DNA of 64,000 bases. Origin: Saprospiraceae bacterium. Its GTDB lineage: Bacteria; Bacteroidota; Bacteroidia; Chitinophagales; Saprospiraceae. How positions within the stretch are numbered: position 1 is the first letter of the stretch; each line of letters begins with the position of its first letter. Positions 8,244 to 17,951 of the stretch are shown here, piece by piece. The notes beneath the pieces were generated by a model that worked only from the letters and a program-made list of their open reading frames with translations, did no database searches and had not been told where the DNA came from. The DNA is taken from contig JADJXG010000001.1 in the NCBI GenBank assembly GCA_016715965.1, forward strand, positions 1,803,501 through 1,867,500, read 5' to 3'. Made by a program: the position numbers and the translations under genes.

Positions 8244-9545
8244 ATGAAAATTGCAGTGATTGGTACAGGATACGTGGGATTGGTCACAGGGACTTGTTTT
8301 GCCGAAACAGGCCATCATGTTATTTGCGTCGACAACAACCATGAAAAAATAGCACAACTTCGCGCAGGAGTGGTCCCTATCTTCGAACCCGGACTGGATC
8401 TATTGATCGACAGAAATACCAAGAGTCATCGGTTAAGTTTTACAACAGAGCTAACTGTGGCGGTTAAAAATGCAGAAATTGTATTCTTGGCATTGCCAAC
8501 TCCACCCGGTGAGGATGGGTCGGCAGATTTGAGTTATGTTTTGTCTGTTGCTAAACAGCTGACCGCATTGATTGAACATTATACAGTCATTGTTAACAAA
8601 AGTACTGTACCTGTTGGCACAGCTGAGAAAGTACAAAAAATTTTAGAAGAATCACTGCCAGCAGATCTTTTTGATGTGGTATCCAATCCGGAATTTTTGC
8701 GGGAAGGTGTTGCAGTAGAAGACTTTCTTAGACCTGACAGGGTGGTAGTCGGCACCTCATCTGAAAGGGCAGCACAGCGCATGAAGCAATTGTATGAACC
8801 TTTTGTTCGGCAGGGAAACCCAATTTATTTAATGGATTTGCGAAGCGCGGAATTGACAAAATATGCTGCCAATGCTTATCTTGCGATGAGAATCAGTTTT
8901 ATGAACGAGATGGCCAATTTGTGTGAGGAGACTGGAGCCAATGTGGATATGGTTCGCCTTGGAATTGGCTCAGACAATAGAATTGGAAAGCGATTTTTAT
9001 TTCCTGGAATCGGATATGGAGGCTCTTGTTTTCCGAAAGATGTAAAGGCTCTTTACCAAACAGCCCAGCAACACGATTACCACTTCCGCATTCTTGAAGC
9101 AGTGATGCAAGTAAACCAACTTCAAAAGAATTTTTTTAGTCAAAAATTGTACAACCGATTGGGTGAATCGCTGGAAGGAAAAAGACTTGCAGTTTGGGGT
9201 CTTGCTTTCAAGCCGAATACAGACGATATTAGGGAGTCGCCTGCACTAGAAATGATTGAAGCTTATCTCGGCAAGGGCGCTCAGATTAGTGTGTATGATC
9301 CGGAAGCAATGGACAATGTGCGCGCTCAATTTGGAAATCGATTGATATACGCAGAAGGTATGTATGATGCATTGGATGGAGCTGATGCATTGTTGATCAT
9401 GACAGAATGGAGTGAATTCAGATCACCTGATTTTGATCAATTGACTTCAAGGATGAATCATAAATTGATTGGAGATGGAAGAAATGTGTACGATCCAGAG
9501 GAGATGAAAAATTTAGGTTTTGATTATTTTAGTGTAGGGAGATAA
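8244..9545 (+). CDS. ugd: UDP-glucose 6-dehydrogenase
   Basis: 433-residue dehydrogenase converting UDP-glucose to UDP-glucuronate. The Rossmann start is VIGTGYVGLVTGTCFAETGH. Further family motifs are NKSTVPVGTAEKV, NPEFLREGVAVEDFLRPDR and the catalytic Cys262 in GYGGSCFPKDVKAL, the UDP-glucose-type form. It differs from the preceding dehydrogenase, so the locus can make two different UDP-uronic acids. The spacing from the previous gene is 65 bp, so the same transcript is plausible. Confidence 0.92.
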   Translation: MKIAVIGTGYVGLVTGTCFAETGHHVICVDNNHEKIAQLRAGVVPIFEPGLDLLIDRNTKSHRLSFTTELTVAVKNAEIVFLALPTPPGEDGSADLSYVLSVAKQLTALIEHYTVIVNKSTVPVGTAEKVQKILEESLPADLFDVVSNPEFLREGVAVEDFLRPDRVVVGTSSERAAQRMKQLYEPFVRQGNPIYLMDLRSAELTKYAANAYLAMRISFMNEMANLCEETGANVDMVRLGIGSDNRIGKRFLFPGIGYGGSCFPKDVKALYQTAQQHDYHFRILEAVMQVNQLQKNFFSQKLYNRLGESLEGKRLAVWGLAFKPNTDDIRESPALEMIEAYLGKGAQISVYDPEAMDNVRAQFGNRLIYAEGMYDALDGADALLIMTEWSEFRSPDFDQLTSRMNHKLIGDGRNVYDPEEMKNLGFDYFSVGR

Positions 9546-9660
9546 TGTTTTATTCATCATTTGATTCAGGATTAAAGTGATTTGTTTTTATCTATTAAAA
9601 TACAATCAGATGGTGGAGAATTCTTTCTCCGTGGAAGGTAATATAAAAATGCAATAAGCA

Positions 9661-10791
9661 ATGAATAAACTACAAATGGTGGATTTGTCCAGCCAGTATC
9701 ATAAAATAAAAACTGAAATAGATCAGGCAGTGATTCAGGTCATGGAAAGCACCAGCTTTATTGGAGGTGAAAAAGTCAAATCCTTTAAGGAAAATCTGGA
9801 AAAATACCTAGGTGTAAAGCATGTAATTCCCTGCGCCAATGGAACTGATGCTTTGCAAATCGCTTTCATGGCACTTGGCCTTGAACCTGGTGATGAGGTG
9901 ATCGTTCCGGCGTTTACCTATGTAGCTACGGCTGAGGTGATCGCTTTGTTGAGACTAAGGCCGGTGATGGTAGATGTCAATCCGGATGATTTTAACATCG
10001 ATGTAAATCATATTGAGCATGCAATTACTGCCAAAACAAAAGCGATTGTACCTGTTCATTTATTCGGCCAGTCCGCCCATATGGAATCCATCATGGATCT
10101 GGCAAGCAAGCATCATTTGTATGTTGTGGAAGACAATGCCCAGGCCATTGGTTCTGACTATTTTTTCTCCGATGGTCGAAAACAAAAGACAGGCACCATA
10201 GGACACATTGGTTCCACCTCCTTTTTTCCATCCAAAAATCTGGGATGTTACGGTGACGGAGGTGCTATATTCACCCAAGACGAAGATCTCTCAAAAAAAA
10301 TTGCGATGATTGCCAACCACGGCCAATCAAAGCAATATTATCATGATGTGGTTGGGGTTAATTCCAGATTAGATGCCATTCAGGCAGCAATATTAGACAT
10401 TAAATTAAATCATCTGGACGAATACGCCGCAGCGCGAATCAAGGCAGCAGATTATTACGATCAGCTTTTTAAAGATTGTGCGAACGTGGTAACTCCATTT
10501 CGGAATGCTCACAGTTCACATGTTTTTCATCAATACACATTGAGGATTACCAACGGCAGGAGAGATGCGCTCAAAGAATATCTAAGCTTAAAGGGAATTC
10601 CATGCGGAATATACTATCCTCTTCCCTTGTACGAGCAAAAGGCCTTTTTACCTTTTATGAGCCAGACCAATATACAATTGCCAGTGACAGAGAAACTTTG
10701 TAAAGAAGTGATTTCTCTTCCGATGCATACTGAACTAAATCACGAAATACAGGATTATATTGTAGGCGAAGTGCTCCAGTTTTTATCGTAG
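9661..10791 (+). CDS. wbpE: UDP-3-keto sugar aminotransferase, DegT/DnrJ/EryC1 family (WbpE-like)
   Basis: PLP-dependent sugar aminotransferase, 376 residues. The cofactor lysine is Lys192 in SFFPSKNLGCYGDGGA. Other family motifs are ANGTDALQIAFMALGL, DEVIVPAFTYVATAEV, VEDNAQAIGS and NSRLDAIQAAIL. By context (WbpA, D, B and I homologues in the same locus) it should aminate the C3 keto group of UDP-3-keto-GlcNAcA to give UDP-GlcNAc3NA. Its TAG stop is 4 bp before the next ATG. The family is certain; the specific substrate rests on gene neighbourhood. Confidence 0.88.
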   Translation: MNKLQMVDLSSQYHKIKTEIDQAVIQVMESTSFIGGEKVKSFKENLEKYLGVKHVIPCANGTDALQIAFMALGLEPGDEVIVPAFTYVATAEVIALLRLRPVMVDVNPDDFNIDVNHIEHAITAKTKAIVPVHLFGQSAHMESIMDLASKHHLYVVEDNAQAIGSDYFFSDGRKQKTGTIGHIGSTSFFPSKNLGCYGDGGAIFTQDEDLSKKIAMIANHGQSKQYYHDVVGVNSRLDAIQAAILDIKLNHLDEYAAARIKAADYYDQLFKDCANVVTPFRNAHSSHVFHQYTLRITNGRRDALKEYLSLKGIPCGIYYPLPLYEQKAFLPFMSQTNIQLPVTEKLCKEVISLPMHTELNHEIQDYIVGEVLQFLS

Positions 10792-10795
10792 TCAA

Positions 10796-11383
10796 ATGGA
10801 AGAATCTAAAACATACTTTGCTCATGAATCAGCAGTGATTGATCAAGGCTGTGAAATCGGGGAAGGCACCAAAATTTGGCATTTCAGTCATATGATGAGT
10901 GGATGTAAGATTGGAAAAGAATGCAATCTTGGGCAAAATGTAGTCGTTAGTCCTGGAGTGATTCTTGGCAATCGTGTCAAAGTTCAAAACAATGTGTCGA
11001 TCTATACAGGAGTAATTTGCGAGGACGATGTATTTCTTGGACCCTCCATGGTATTTACAAATGTCATTAATCCTAGGAGCAGTGTCAATAGAAGAGGGCA
11101 GTACGCAAGTACCCTGGTGGAATTTGGAGCAAGCATTGGAGCCAACGCTACGATTGTTTGCGGGATTACCATTGGTCGGTATGCATTTATTGGAGCAGGG
11201 GCAGTAGTGACTAAAAATGTTCCGGCCTATGCATTGGTGGTTGGAAATCCAGCAAGACAATCAGGTTGGATGAGCGAATATGGTCAAAAATTGAAATTTG
11301 ATGCCAATGGACTAGCAACTTGCTCTGAATCCGGTCAATCCTATCTTCTGAAGAATCATCGTGTAACTCGAATTAAACCATGA
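10796..11383 (+). CDS. wbpD: UDP-amino-sugar N-acetyltransferase, left-handed beta-helix (WbpD-like)
   Basis: 195-residue hexapeptide-repeat acetyltransferase. Repeats such as VIDQGCEIGEGTKIWHFSH, KIGKECNLGQNVVVSP and ASIGANATIVCGITIGRYAF build a left-handed parallel beta-helix. MVFTNVINPRSSVNRRGQY matches the WbpD/PglD-like family. It is predicted to acetylate the 3-amino group of UDP-GlcNAc3NA using acetyl-CoA. Its length matches Pseudomonas WbpD (about 190 residues). The stop overlaps the start of the next gene (ATGA at 11380). Confidence 0.9.
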   Translation: MEESKTYFAHESAVIDQGCEIGEGTKIWHFSHMMSGCKIGKECNLGQNVVVSPGVILGNRVKVQNNVSIYTGVICEDDVFLGPSMVFTNVINPRSSVNRRGQYASTLVEFGASIGANATIVCGITIGRYAFIGAGAVVTKNVPAYALVVGNPARQSGWMSEYGQKLKFDANGLATCSESGQSYLLKNHRVTRIKP

Positions 11384-12327
11384 ATAAAAAATTTGCATTG
11401 GTTGGAGCTGCGGGATATATTGCACCCAGGCATATGAAAGCGATTCTTGAAAACAATGGCGATTTGGTAGCTGCTTATGATAAAAATGATTCCATTGGTA
11501 TCATCGATAGCTATTTTCCGGAAGCCAGTTTTTTTACTGAGTTTGAAAGGTTTGATCGCCATCTGGAAAAAATCAAGAGAAATCAAAATGGAATTGATTT
11601 TTTAAGCGTTTGTTCTCCCAACTATTTACACGATGCTCATATCCGATTTGGTTTAAGACTTGGAGCTGACGTAATTTGTGAAAAACCCCTGGTATTAAAT
11701 CCATGGAATATCGATGCCTTACAGGAAATATCCAATGAAACAGGACATAAAGTCAATACCATACTTCAATTAAGGCTTCATCCAAAAGTCATTGAACTGA
11801 GAAATCAAATTCTATCAGATGCCAGTACCAAAAAGTATGAGGTTGATCTTGCCTACATTACATCGCGCGGTAAATGGTATCACAGTTCATGGAAAGGTGA
11901 TGTCAGTAAATCCGGAGGAATCGCTACGAATATTGGAGTTCACTTTTATGATCTTCTGGCCTGGTTGTTTGGTTCATTACAGAATCAAATAGTACATCTT
12001 CAAGCGCCGGATCGTGTAGCAGGTTATTTGGAATACGAGCGGGCGAAAGTGAGGTATTTTTTGAGTATTGATTACCACACATTGCCGGAAGTGGTTAAGT
12101 CGGCCGGGAAAAGAACCTTTAGAGCTTTATTAATCAATGGAAAAGAATTTGAATTTAGTGAAGGGTTTGGAGACTTGCATACCATATCTTATCAACACAT
12201 TTTAGAAGGTCAAGGATTTGGTCTGGAAGAATCCAGACCGTCCATCGAAACCGTTTACGCCATCCGCAATTCTACTCCCATCGGACTGACAGGCGAGTAT
12301 CATCCTTTGGCGGCAACTTTAAAATAA
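11380..12327 (+). CDS. wbpB: Gfo/Idh/MocA oxidoreductase, UDP-GlcNAcA 3-dehydrogenase (WbpB-like)
   Basis: 315-residue NAD(H)-dependent oxidoreductase. The N-terminal Rossmann segment is FALVGAAGYIAPRHMKAIL, the conserved EKP is in ADVICEKPLVLNPWN, and GGIATNIGVHFYDLLAWLFG is the Gfo/Idh C-terminal signature. Pseudomonas WbpB is about the same length and oxidises C3 of UDP-GlcNAcA in concert with WbpE. It is coupled to wbpD by a four-base overlap and lies 29 bp upstream of the epimerase gene. Confidence 0.88.
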   Translation: MNKKFALVGAAGYIAPRHMKAILENNGDLVAAYDKNDSIGIIDSYFPEASFFTEFERFDRHLEKIKRNQNGIDFLSVCSPNYLHDAHIRFGLRLGADVICEKPLVLNPWNIDALQEISNETGHKVNTILQLRLHPKVIELRNQILSDASTKKYEVDLAYITSRGKWYHSSWKGDVSKSGGIATNIGVHFYDLLAWLFGSLQNQIVHLQAPDRVAGYLEYERAKVRYFLSIDYHTLPEVVKSAGKRTFRALLINGKEFEFSEGFGDLHTISYQHILEGQGFGLEESRPSIETVYAIRNSTPIGLTGEYHPLAATLK

Positions 12328-12356
12328 AATTAAAGATTGGTTCAATCATTGCCTGA

Positions 12357-13490
12357 ATGAAAAAACTGAAAATCCTGAGTGTAGTTGGAGCAAGACCAAA
12401 TTTTATAAAGGTCGCACCTCTCCACCGGATTTTTTCAGAAAAAAATGAGTCCATACAATCAATTATTGTTCATACAGGACAGCACTTTGATGAAAAGATG
12501 AGCCAAGTCTTTTTCGAACAACTCTCCTTGCCGATACCAGATTATTTTTTAGGCGTCGGTCATGGAACACCGACCGAAGTCAGTGCAAAAATCATGTTGG
12601 CTTTTGAGCCTGTTTTAATAAAAGAGAGGCCTGATCTTGTCATCGTAGTCGGCGATGTTACTTCTACTTTAGCCTGTGCTTTGGTTGCAAACAAACTGGA
12701 CATTCAACTGGCGCATGTTGAGGCTGGTTTGCGCTCTTTTGACCGGAGCATGCCAGAAGAAATCAATCGGATTCTGACCGATCAGCTATCTGATTTTTTA
12801 TTCACCACAGAATGCGTAGCAAAAAAAAATTTGATCAAGGAGAATATTCCCGAAGAGAAAATATTCTTTGTTGGAAATTGTATGATTGATTCTCTGGTGT
12901 ATTATCAGAATGAGACCTCAGGCTTAGAAAAATTAAAGGAGCTGGGTATTGAGCCAGGGAAATATATGATGATGACCATGCACAGACCTTCCAATGTAGA
13001 TTCTGCTTTGGGTTTAGACCGAATATTGAACATCCTGAAACGGATGCTGCCAATTGGAATGAAAGTAATTTTTCCACTACATCCTAGGACCAAACAAAAA
13101 TTAATCGAATTTGGTTTGTTTGATTCATTGATTGACCTGCCACATCTGATATTAACAGAGCCTCTGGGATATTTGGAGTTTATCAACTTACTTAGATTTT
13201 CTCTTCTGGCAATAACCGATTCCGGTGGCATACAAGAGGAGACAACTTATCTTGGAATTCCCTGTATTACTTTGAGAAAATCGACAGAGCGACCGATTAC
13301 AGTGGATGAAGGTAGCAATACACTGATTCCAGATCTTGATGTGGATCGTATCATGGATTTATTGGATCAGATCGTAGCAAAGAAGTATAAAAAGTCCCAA
13401 GTTCCAGAAATGTGGGATGGCAGGGCAGCAGTGCGCATTTATGAAATATTATTGCATGGGTTGAACAGTAAAACTTATGCAAACCATTAA
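12357..13490 (+). CDS. wbpI: Non-hydrolysing UDP-GlcNAc 2-epimerase family (WbpI/WecB)
   Basis: 377-residue epimerase. Family motifs: VGARPNFIKVAPL, VHTGQHFDEKMS, VVGDVTSTLACALVA, HVEAGLRSFDRSMPEE, MTMHRPSNVD, ITDSGGIQEETTYLGIPC and TERPITVDEGSN. In this neighbourhood the likely reaction is UDP-GlcNAc(3NAc)A to UDP-ManNAc(3NAc)A, the WbpI step. Plain UDP-GlcNAc to UDP-ManNAc (WecB) is the alternative. Its 3' end overlaps the next gene by 14 bp. Confidence 0.88.
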   Translation: MKKLKILSVVGARPNFIKVAPLHRIFSEKNESIQSIIVHTGQHFDEKMSQVFFEQLSLPIPDYFLGVGHGTPTEVSAKIMLAFEPVLIKERPDLVIVVGDVTSTLACALVANKLDIQLAHVEAGLRSFDRSMPEEINRILTDQLSDFLFTTECVAKKNLIKENIPEEKIFFVGNCMIDSLVYYQNETSGLEKLKELGIEPGKYMMMTMHRPSNVDSALGLDRILNILKRMLPIGMKVIFPLHPRTKQKLIEFGLFDSLIDLPHLILTEPLGYLEFINLLRFSLLAITDSGGIQEETTYLGIPCITLRKSTERPITVDEGSNTLIPDLDVDRIMDLLDQIVAKKYKKSQVPEMWDGRAAVRIYEILLHGLNSKTYANH

Positions 13491-15051
13491 AAATTATTTT
13501 TATACCATTCTACATCTCAAACTGCGACAAGTTTTTTTTCAGCTTTGGTATCGGATTAAATATTCTTTTACAAAGAATTGGGGTATAGTTGAAAAATCAC
13601 AAATTTTTGTGGAATTGAATCCAAAATACTTACCGAAGAAGAAATGTGTTTTCGGTACGCAACCTCCTGTTATATGTTTATTGAATTTGGAACATTCATT
13701 TGAGAATGGATTGAATTGGAATGAAGTGTCGAAGGGGAAATTGTGGAATTATCATTTGAAATATGCTGAGTTTTTGTTGGATTGCGATCTAGATGTATCG
13801 GTAAAATTACAATGGTTGGCAGATCTTTCTGAGAAAATCCAAAGTGGCGAGTTGCCACCTGAGGCTTTTCCTTGTTCTATGAGAATGATTTATACCTGTT
13901 TATTTATTTCTCACCATAAGCAGTACCGACCTGATATTATAAATGCAGTTTGTCTTCAAAATCAATGGTTGAAGGATAATGTTGAATACCATATTGATGC
14001 CAACCATTTACTCATCAACAGAATTGCATTGAGTTTTTTTAAGCTAATGTTGGGAATTGAAGATGACGATGAAGTGCATCGGGAACTTGTCTGTGAACTA
14101 AACCGTCAGATCACGATTGATGGGATGCACTACGAGCGAAGCACGATGTACCATCTGGAAATATTGGGCTTACTCTTGTGTTTGTACGGTTGTATTAGAG
14201 AACCTTCCTCCTATCTATTTGTCCAAATTACACCCATTGTTTCAAAAATGTATTCCTGGATGTGTACAATGATGGATGATTCCAATTACATTCCTCCTTT
14301 CCAGGACAGCACAAGAGCCTCATTGGAAAAAATCAAAGAAATTAAATGGGCATGTGATCAATTGGGGATTGCAGTTGATCGCATTCAATTAGGACAATGT
14401 GGGTATAGAAAGTTTAACTTCAGTTCCAATACAATTTGGGTGAATGCAGGTAATATTTCTCCTTCTTACCAAGCTGGACACGCCCATGCAGATCAAATGC
14501 ATTTTGAGTGGAGACAGGATGGAAAAATGTTGTTGGTAGATACCGGAGTTTCCACTTATGAACTGCAGGATCGTCGGCTAGAAGAGAAGTCCAGCCATTT
14601 CCACAACACGGTGGTCTCAAACCATGACAATCAATCTGATATTTGGTCCTTTTTTAGGCTTGGTAAACGGGCAAAACTAACACTCATCCAGGACGACGAA
14701 ATGGTTTTAAAGGCTGTGATAAATGCTGTACATTTTACACATATACGTTCTTTTATTTTTTCAGCGGATGGTTTTGAAATACTGGATCAATTGGATGCAG
14801 ATAAGAGAGGCACTGCTTACTTTCACTTTGATTATACCCTGAAAGAGAAGCTGACACAGACTGGACCCCAAAGTTTTAAACTAAATGAATGTACGATAGA
14901 ATTTAAAGGGCCTCTGTTTGTTAAGTTGGTTCCTTATTTTCAAGCCTTGGATTTTAACAAACTGATATCTTCAGTCAGACTGGAAGTTGTATTTATAGGA
15001 GAATTGCGCACTCAGATTATTTGGAATGAAGAAGCGGTTACTTTATCTTAG
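13477..15051 (+). CDS. Heparinase II/III-family protein (polysaccharide lyase fold)
   Basis: 524 residues. The N-terminal half (to about residue 300) is an alpha-rich region with the alginate-lyase/heparinase pattern. The C-terminal half starts near residue 320 with SYQAGHAHADQMHFEWRQDG and LLVDTGVSTYEL, then SSHFHNTVV, the signatures of the heparinase II/III C-terminal beta-sandwich. There is no obvious signal peptide, which is unusual for a degradative lyase. The location between the epimerase and glycosyltransferases, with overlaps on both sides, suggests a role in making or trimming the uronic-acid polymer encoded here. The activity itself is inferred. Confidence 0.82.
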   Translation: MQTIKNYFYTILHLKLRQVFFQLWYRIKYSFTKNWGIVEKSQIFVELNPKYLPKKKCVFGTQPPVICLLNLEHSFENGLNWNEVSKGKLWNYHLKYAEFLLDCDLDVSVKLQWLADLSEKIQSGELPPEAFPCSMRMIYTCLFISHHKQYRPDIINAVCLQNQWLKDNVEYHIDANHLLINRIALSFFKLMLGIEDDDEVHRELVCELNRQITIDGMHYERSTMYHLEILGLLLCLYGCIREPSSYLFVQITPIVSKMYSWMCTMMDDSNYIPPFQDSTRASLEKIKEIKWACDQLGIAVDRIQLGQCGYRKFNFSSNTIWVNAGNISPSYQAGHAHADQMHFEWRQDGKMLLVDTGVSTYELQDRRLEEKSSHFHNTVVSNHDNQSDIWSFFRLGKRAKLTLIQDDEMVLKAVINAVHFTHIRSFIFSADGFEILDQLDADKRGTAYFHFDYTLKEKLTQTGPQSFKLNECTIEFKGPLFVKLVPYFQALDFNKLISSVRLEVVFIGELRTQIIWNEEAVTLS

Positions 15052-16210
15052 TTATTATTTTGAACCAGATTTTGGTGCGGGTTCTTTTCGGAACAGTTCT
15101 ATTGTCCGCAATCTGCAGAATAAACTTAGAGTGGACGAGGAAGTCTATGTGATTGTATCAACACCCAATCGCTATCAGGGCACAAAATTGCATGCACCGG
15201 ATTTTGAAGATCGCGGAAACGTAAAAATCTTTCGAGTTTCTGTGCCACAACATCATAACGGATTTCTGCGACAGATTTTCTCTTTTCTATTTTATGCCTG
15301 GGGTGTATTCCGATTGGTAAGAAATTGGAAAATGGATATGGTCTTTGCCTCTTCCTCTAAATTGATGACGGCATACCTTGCCTATACAATAGCAAGACGC
15401 AATAAGGCCATTCTATTTTTAGATATTAGGGATTTGTTTGCGGAAAATCTATTGGAAATGATCCGGTGGAAATTGCCCGGATGGATTAGTTTTAATTTCA
15501 TAAGAAAGTTTTTTGAAATTCCTTGTTTCCGGTATGCCTCAAATATAAATGTCAATTCTGAAGGATTTATCCAATCTCTGGACTATCTGAAGAATACCAA
15601 AATTAGTTTTTATCCAAATGGAATTGATGATTTTTTTGTGGGCCATTCCCCTTCAGCAAGTATAGAAAGTAGACCCATCACCATTTGTTATGCTGGAAAT
15701 ATAGGTGAAGCGCAGGGATTGGAAAAAATAATACCATCACTGGCACTAAGGCTTGGATCTGATTATTTGTTTAAAATCATAGGAGACGGTTCTGCTAAAA
15801 TTAAGTTGCGTAAGAGATTGAAAGCATTGCATGTCACCAATGTACAATTGATCGATCCTGTGCCAAGAATCAATTTATTGGAATATTATACCCATAGTCA
15901 TTTTCTGTTTATTCATTTGAACAATTACCGCACCCTTGAAAAGGTTCTTCCTTCCAAACTGTTTGAATACGCTTGCTTTCAAATACCCATTATTGCCGGA
16001 GTGGCCGGATATGCCAAAGAATTTATGGAGAAGTATGTCAAGGCCAATGTATTTATATTTGATCCCTGTGATGTAGAGGCAGCCATCAATCTCTTTAAGA
16101 ATGTTGAGTATCGACTTTTAGAACGACCTGATTTTATCAGAGCATTTGACAGAAATAGAATATCAGGAGAGTTGACAGATTTAATCTTAAAGGAGTTTAG
16201 AAAGGTGTGA
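15026..16210 (+). CDS. Glycosyltransferase, GT-B fold, family 4-like
   Basis: 394 residues. N-terminal acceptor domain begins RLLYLSYYFEPDFGAGSFR, the pattern of WbuB/Cap-type GT4 enzymes. The C-terminal donor domain begins with ITICYAGNIGEAQGLEKIIP and contains FLFIHLNNYRTLEKVLPSKLFEYACFQIPIIAG, the nucleotide-sugar binding region. It probably adds a sugar to the lipid-linked repeat unit at the cytoplasmic face of the membrane. It overlaps the heparinase-like gene by 26 bp. Confidence 0.87.
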   Translation: MKKRLLYLSYYFEPDFGAGSFRNSSIVRNLQNKLRVDEEVYVIVSTPNRYQGTKLHAPDFEDRGNVKIFRVSVPQHHNGFLRQIFSFLFYAWGVFRLVRNWKMDMVFASSSKLMTAYLAYTIARRNKAILFLDIRDLFAENLLEMIRWKLPGWISFNFIRKFFEIPCFRYASNINVNSEGFIQSLDYLKNTKISFYPNGIDDFFVGHSPSASIESRPITICYAGNIGEAQGLEKIIPSLALRLGSDYLFKIIGDGSAKIKLRKRLKALHVTNVQLIDPVPRINLLEYYTHSHFLFIHLNNYRTLEKVLPSKLFEYACFQIPIIAGVAGYAKEFMEKYVKANVFIFDPCDVEAAINLFKNVEYRLLERPDFIRAFDRNRISGELTDLILKEFRKV

Positions 16211-16211
16211 A

Positions 16212-17336
16212 ATGAAAGTAATTCTTGCATCCAATTCGGCATGGAATCTTTTCAATTTTCGCAGACCACTCATGCGAAGTTTAAAAGCCCGAGGAGATCA
16301 ACTGATCATTTTATGTCCTGAGGATAAGTATTTGGAAAAACTTTTTGATGAATTTCAATTTTCTTTTATTCCTGTCAAACATTTGAAGCCAAGGAAATTT
16401 AGTCCCTGGAGTGATTTTTTGCTTCTTCGTGAAATTTGGAACATATACAGGAAAGAAAAACCTGATTTGGTATTTCATTTTACGATTAAATGGAACATCT
16501 ATGGCGGAATGGCTGCAAGATTCATGCAATTGAATTATGTTTCACATCTGACGGGTCTCGGGTCTCTTTTTATAAATCCTTCTTTGCTATCAAAAGGCAT
16601 CGGTATATTTTATCGGATCTCTTTGATAACAAGTATTTGGAATGTTTTTCACAATAGACACGATTTGGATTGGATGCAAAAAAATGGCTTTGTTGATGAG
16701 ACAAGGTCTTCCGTATTTCCTGGATCCGGTGTTGATGTTCATTATTTTTGTCCAAATGGAAAAATTGAAAAACCAGTTGAGAATATTTTATTTGCGGGAA
16801 GAATATTGCCTGAGAAGGGAATATTTGAATTCTGTGAGGCAGCTGAATGGCTAAAGAGAATCTATCCACAAATTAGTTTTGAGCTTACGGGAGATGACAA
16901 AGACATCAGTAAAAATCGGAAGTTGCACCGCAGATTTTTGGATTATGTTCAACGAGGAATCGTCTCTTATATCGGTAACTCAGATGACATGGTGCAGGTA
17001 TATAACAGAGCTGATCTTTTTGTATTGCCAAGCTACCGCGAAGGAAGACCAAAAGCCATATTGGAGGCCATGGCGATGGAATTGCCGGTCATCACGACCA
17101 ATGTTGTAGGCTGCAATGATATATCAGACCATATTGACTTGGTTGTTCCAAAAAGTTCGATGGCCTTGTATCAAAAAATATTGGAGTATATCCAGAAACC
17201 ATTGAGAGAAATGAGAGAGCTCGGCCAAAATAATAGAAAAACAGTGGTCATGCAATATTCATCTGCAATGATAGAAGGTCTCTATTCCAAATTACTGAAT
17301 CAATTGTATCAGCAAATTTATGCCGGAAAAAATTGA
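16212..17336 (+). CDS. Glycosyltransferase, GT-B fold, family 4-like
   Basis: 374 residues. N-terminal domain: VILASNSAWNLFNFRRPLM and VFHFTIKWNIYGGMAAR, resembling PglA/WbaZ-type GT4 enzymes. The C-terminal donor domain has ILFAGRILPEKGIFEFCEAA and ADLFVLPSYREGRPKAILEAMAMELPVITT, containing the conserved E(x7)E-type nucleotide-sugar site. It starts one base after the stop of the previous glycosyltransferase, so the two are tightly coupled. The donor sugar is unknown; a UDP-ManNAc(3NAc)A-derived residue is possible. Confidence 0.9.
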   Translation: MKVILASNSAWNLFNFRRPLMRSLKARGDQLIILCPEDKYLEKLFDEFQFSFIPVKHLKPRKFSPWSDFLLLREIWNIYRKEKPDLVFHFTIKWNIYGGMAARFMQLNYVSHLTGLGSLFINPSLLSKGIGIFYRISLITSIWNVFHNRHDLDWMQKNGFVDETRSSVFPGSGVDVHYFCPNGKIEKPVENILFAGRILPEKGIFEFCEAAEWLKRIYPQISFELTGDDKDISKNRKLHRRFLDYVQRGIVSYIGNSDDMVQVYNRADLFVLPSYREGRPKAILEAMAMELPVITTNVVGCNDISDHIDLVVPKSSMALYQKILEYIQKPLREMRELGQNNRKTVVMQYSSAMIEGLYSKLLNQLYQQIYAGKN

Positions 17337-17883
17337 AATCTATCAAAAGAATGCGACCTATTATATTAAAAGGTTGAATCATATCCTTGAGGGAATCCAA
17401 TGGATCAACCAATCTGTTTTAGATCTGGGTTGTGGTCAATGTCTCATGAGTAAAACGAAGCATTTTAACCATTTAAAATCATATACAGGAGTGGATGATC
17501 AATTGTATACAACTCCGGTGGAATATATTTTATCCGATGTGGTTGATTATTTAAAGAAGGACAGTAACCATTTTGACATCATTTTGTGTCTTGGTGTTTT
17601 GGATCATCTGGATGAAATTAAGGCTACAGAATTACTATCCGAGCTGAGTTATCGGAGGAATTCAACGCTCGTATTGAGCTGTAGGAATTCAGGAAATCCA
17701 TTCATACGACTTCTACACCCTACGGGATTCAATTTTGATGTTTTTCATGAACACGGAGTCTATCATAAGCTTTTTCTATTGAAATTTCCAATGAGTAAAA
17801 CCTGCTTTAGGATCCGATTTTTACCAAGGCTTATCGGTACTGAAATGGTGTTTTACTTCAAACCGGTTTTCACCGCTGTTTAG
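17320..17883 (+). CDS. Class I SAM-dependent methyltransferase
   Basis: 187 residues. SAM-binding motif I is SVLDLGCGQCLMSKTKHF, followed by YTGVDDQ (motif II) and FDIILCLGVLDHL (motif IV/post). It overlaps the preceding glycosyltransferase by 17 bp and ends the polysaccharide locus, so methylation of a glycan or a sugar intermediate is likely. The exact target is unknown. Confidence 0.82.
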   Translation: MPEKIEIYQKNATYYIKRLNHILEGIQWINQSVLDLGCGQCLMSKTKHFNHLKSYTGVDDQLYTTPVEYILSDVVDYLKKDSNHFDIILCLGVLDHLDEIKATELLSELSYRRNSTLVLSCRNSGNPFIRLLHPTGFNFDVFHEHGVYHKLFLLKFPMSKTCFRIRFLPRLIGTEMVFYFKPVFTAV

Positions 17884-17951
17884 AATGTCAATCTTTGCCA
17901 ACCAATTGTCGTTTAATCTGTTAATATCCTTTATTTTTTATCAACATCCTT

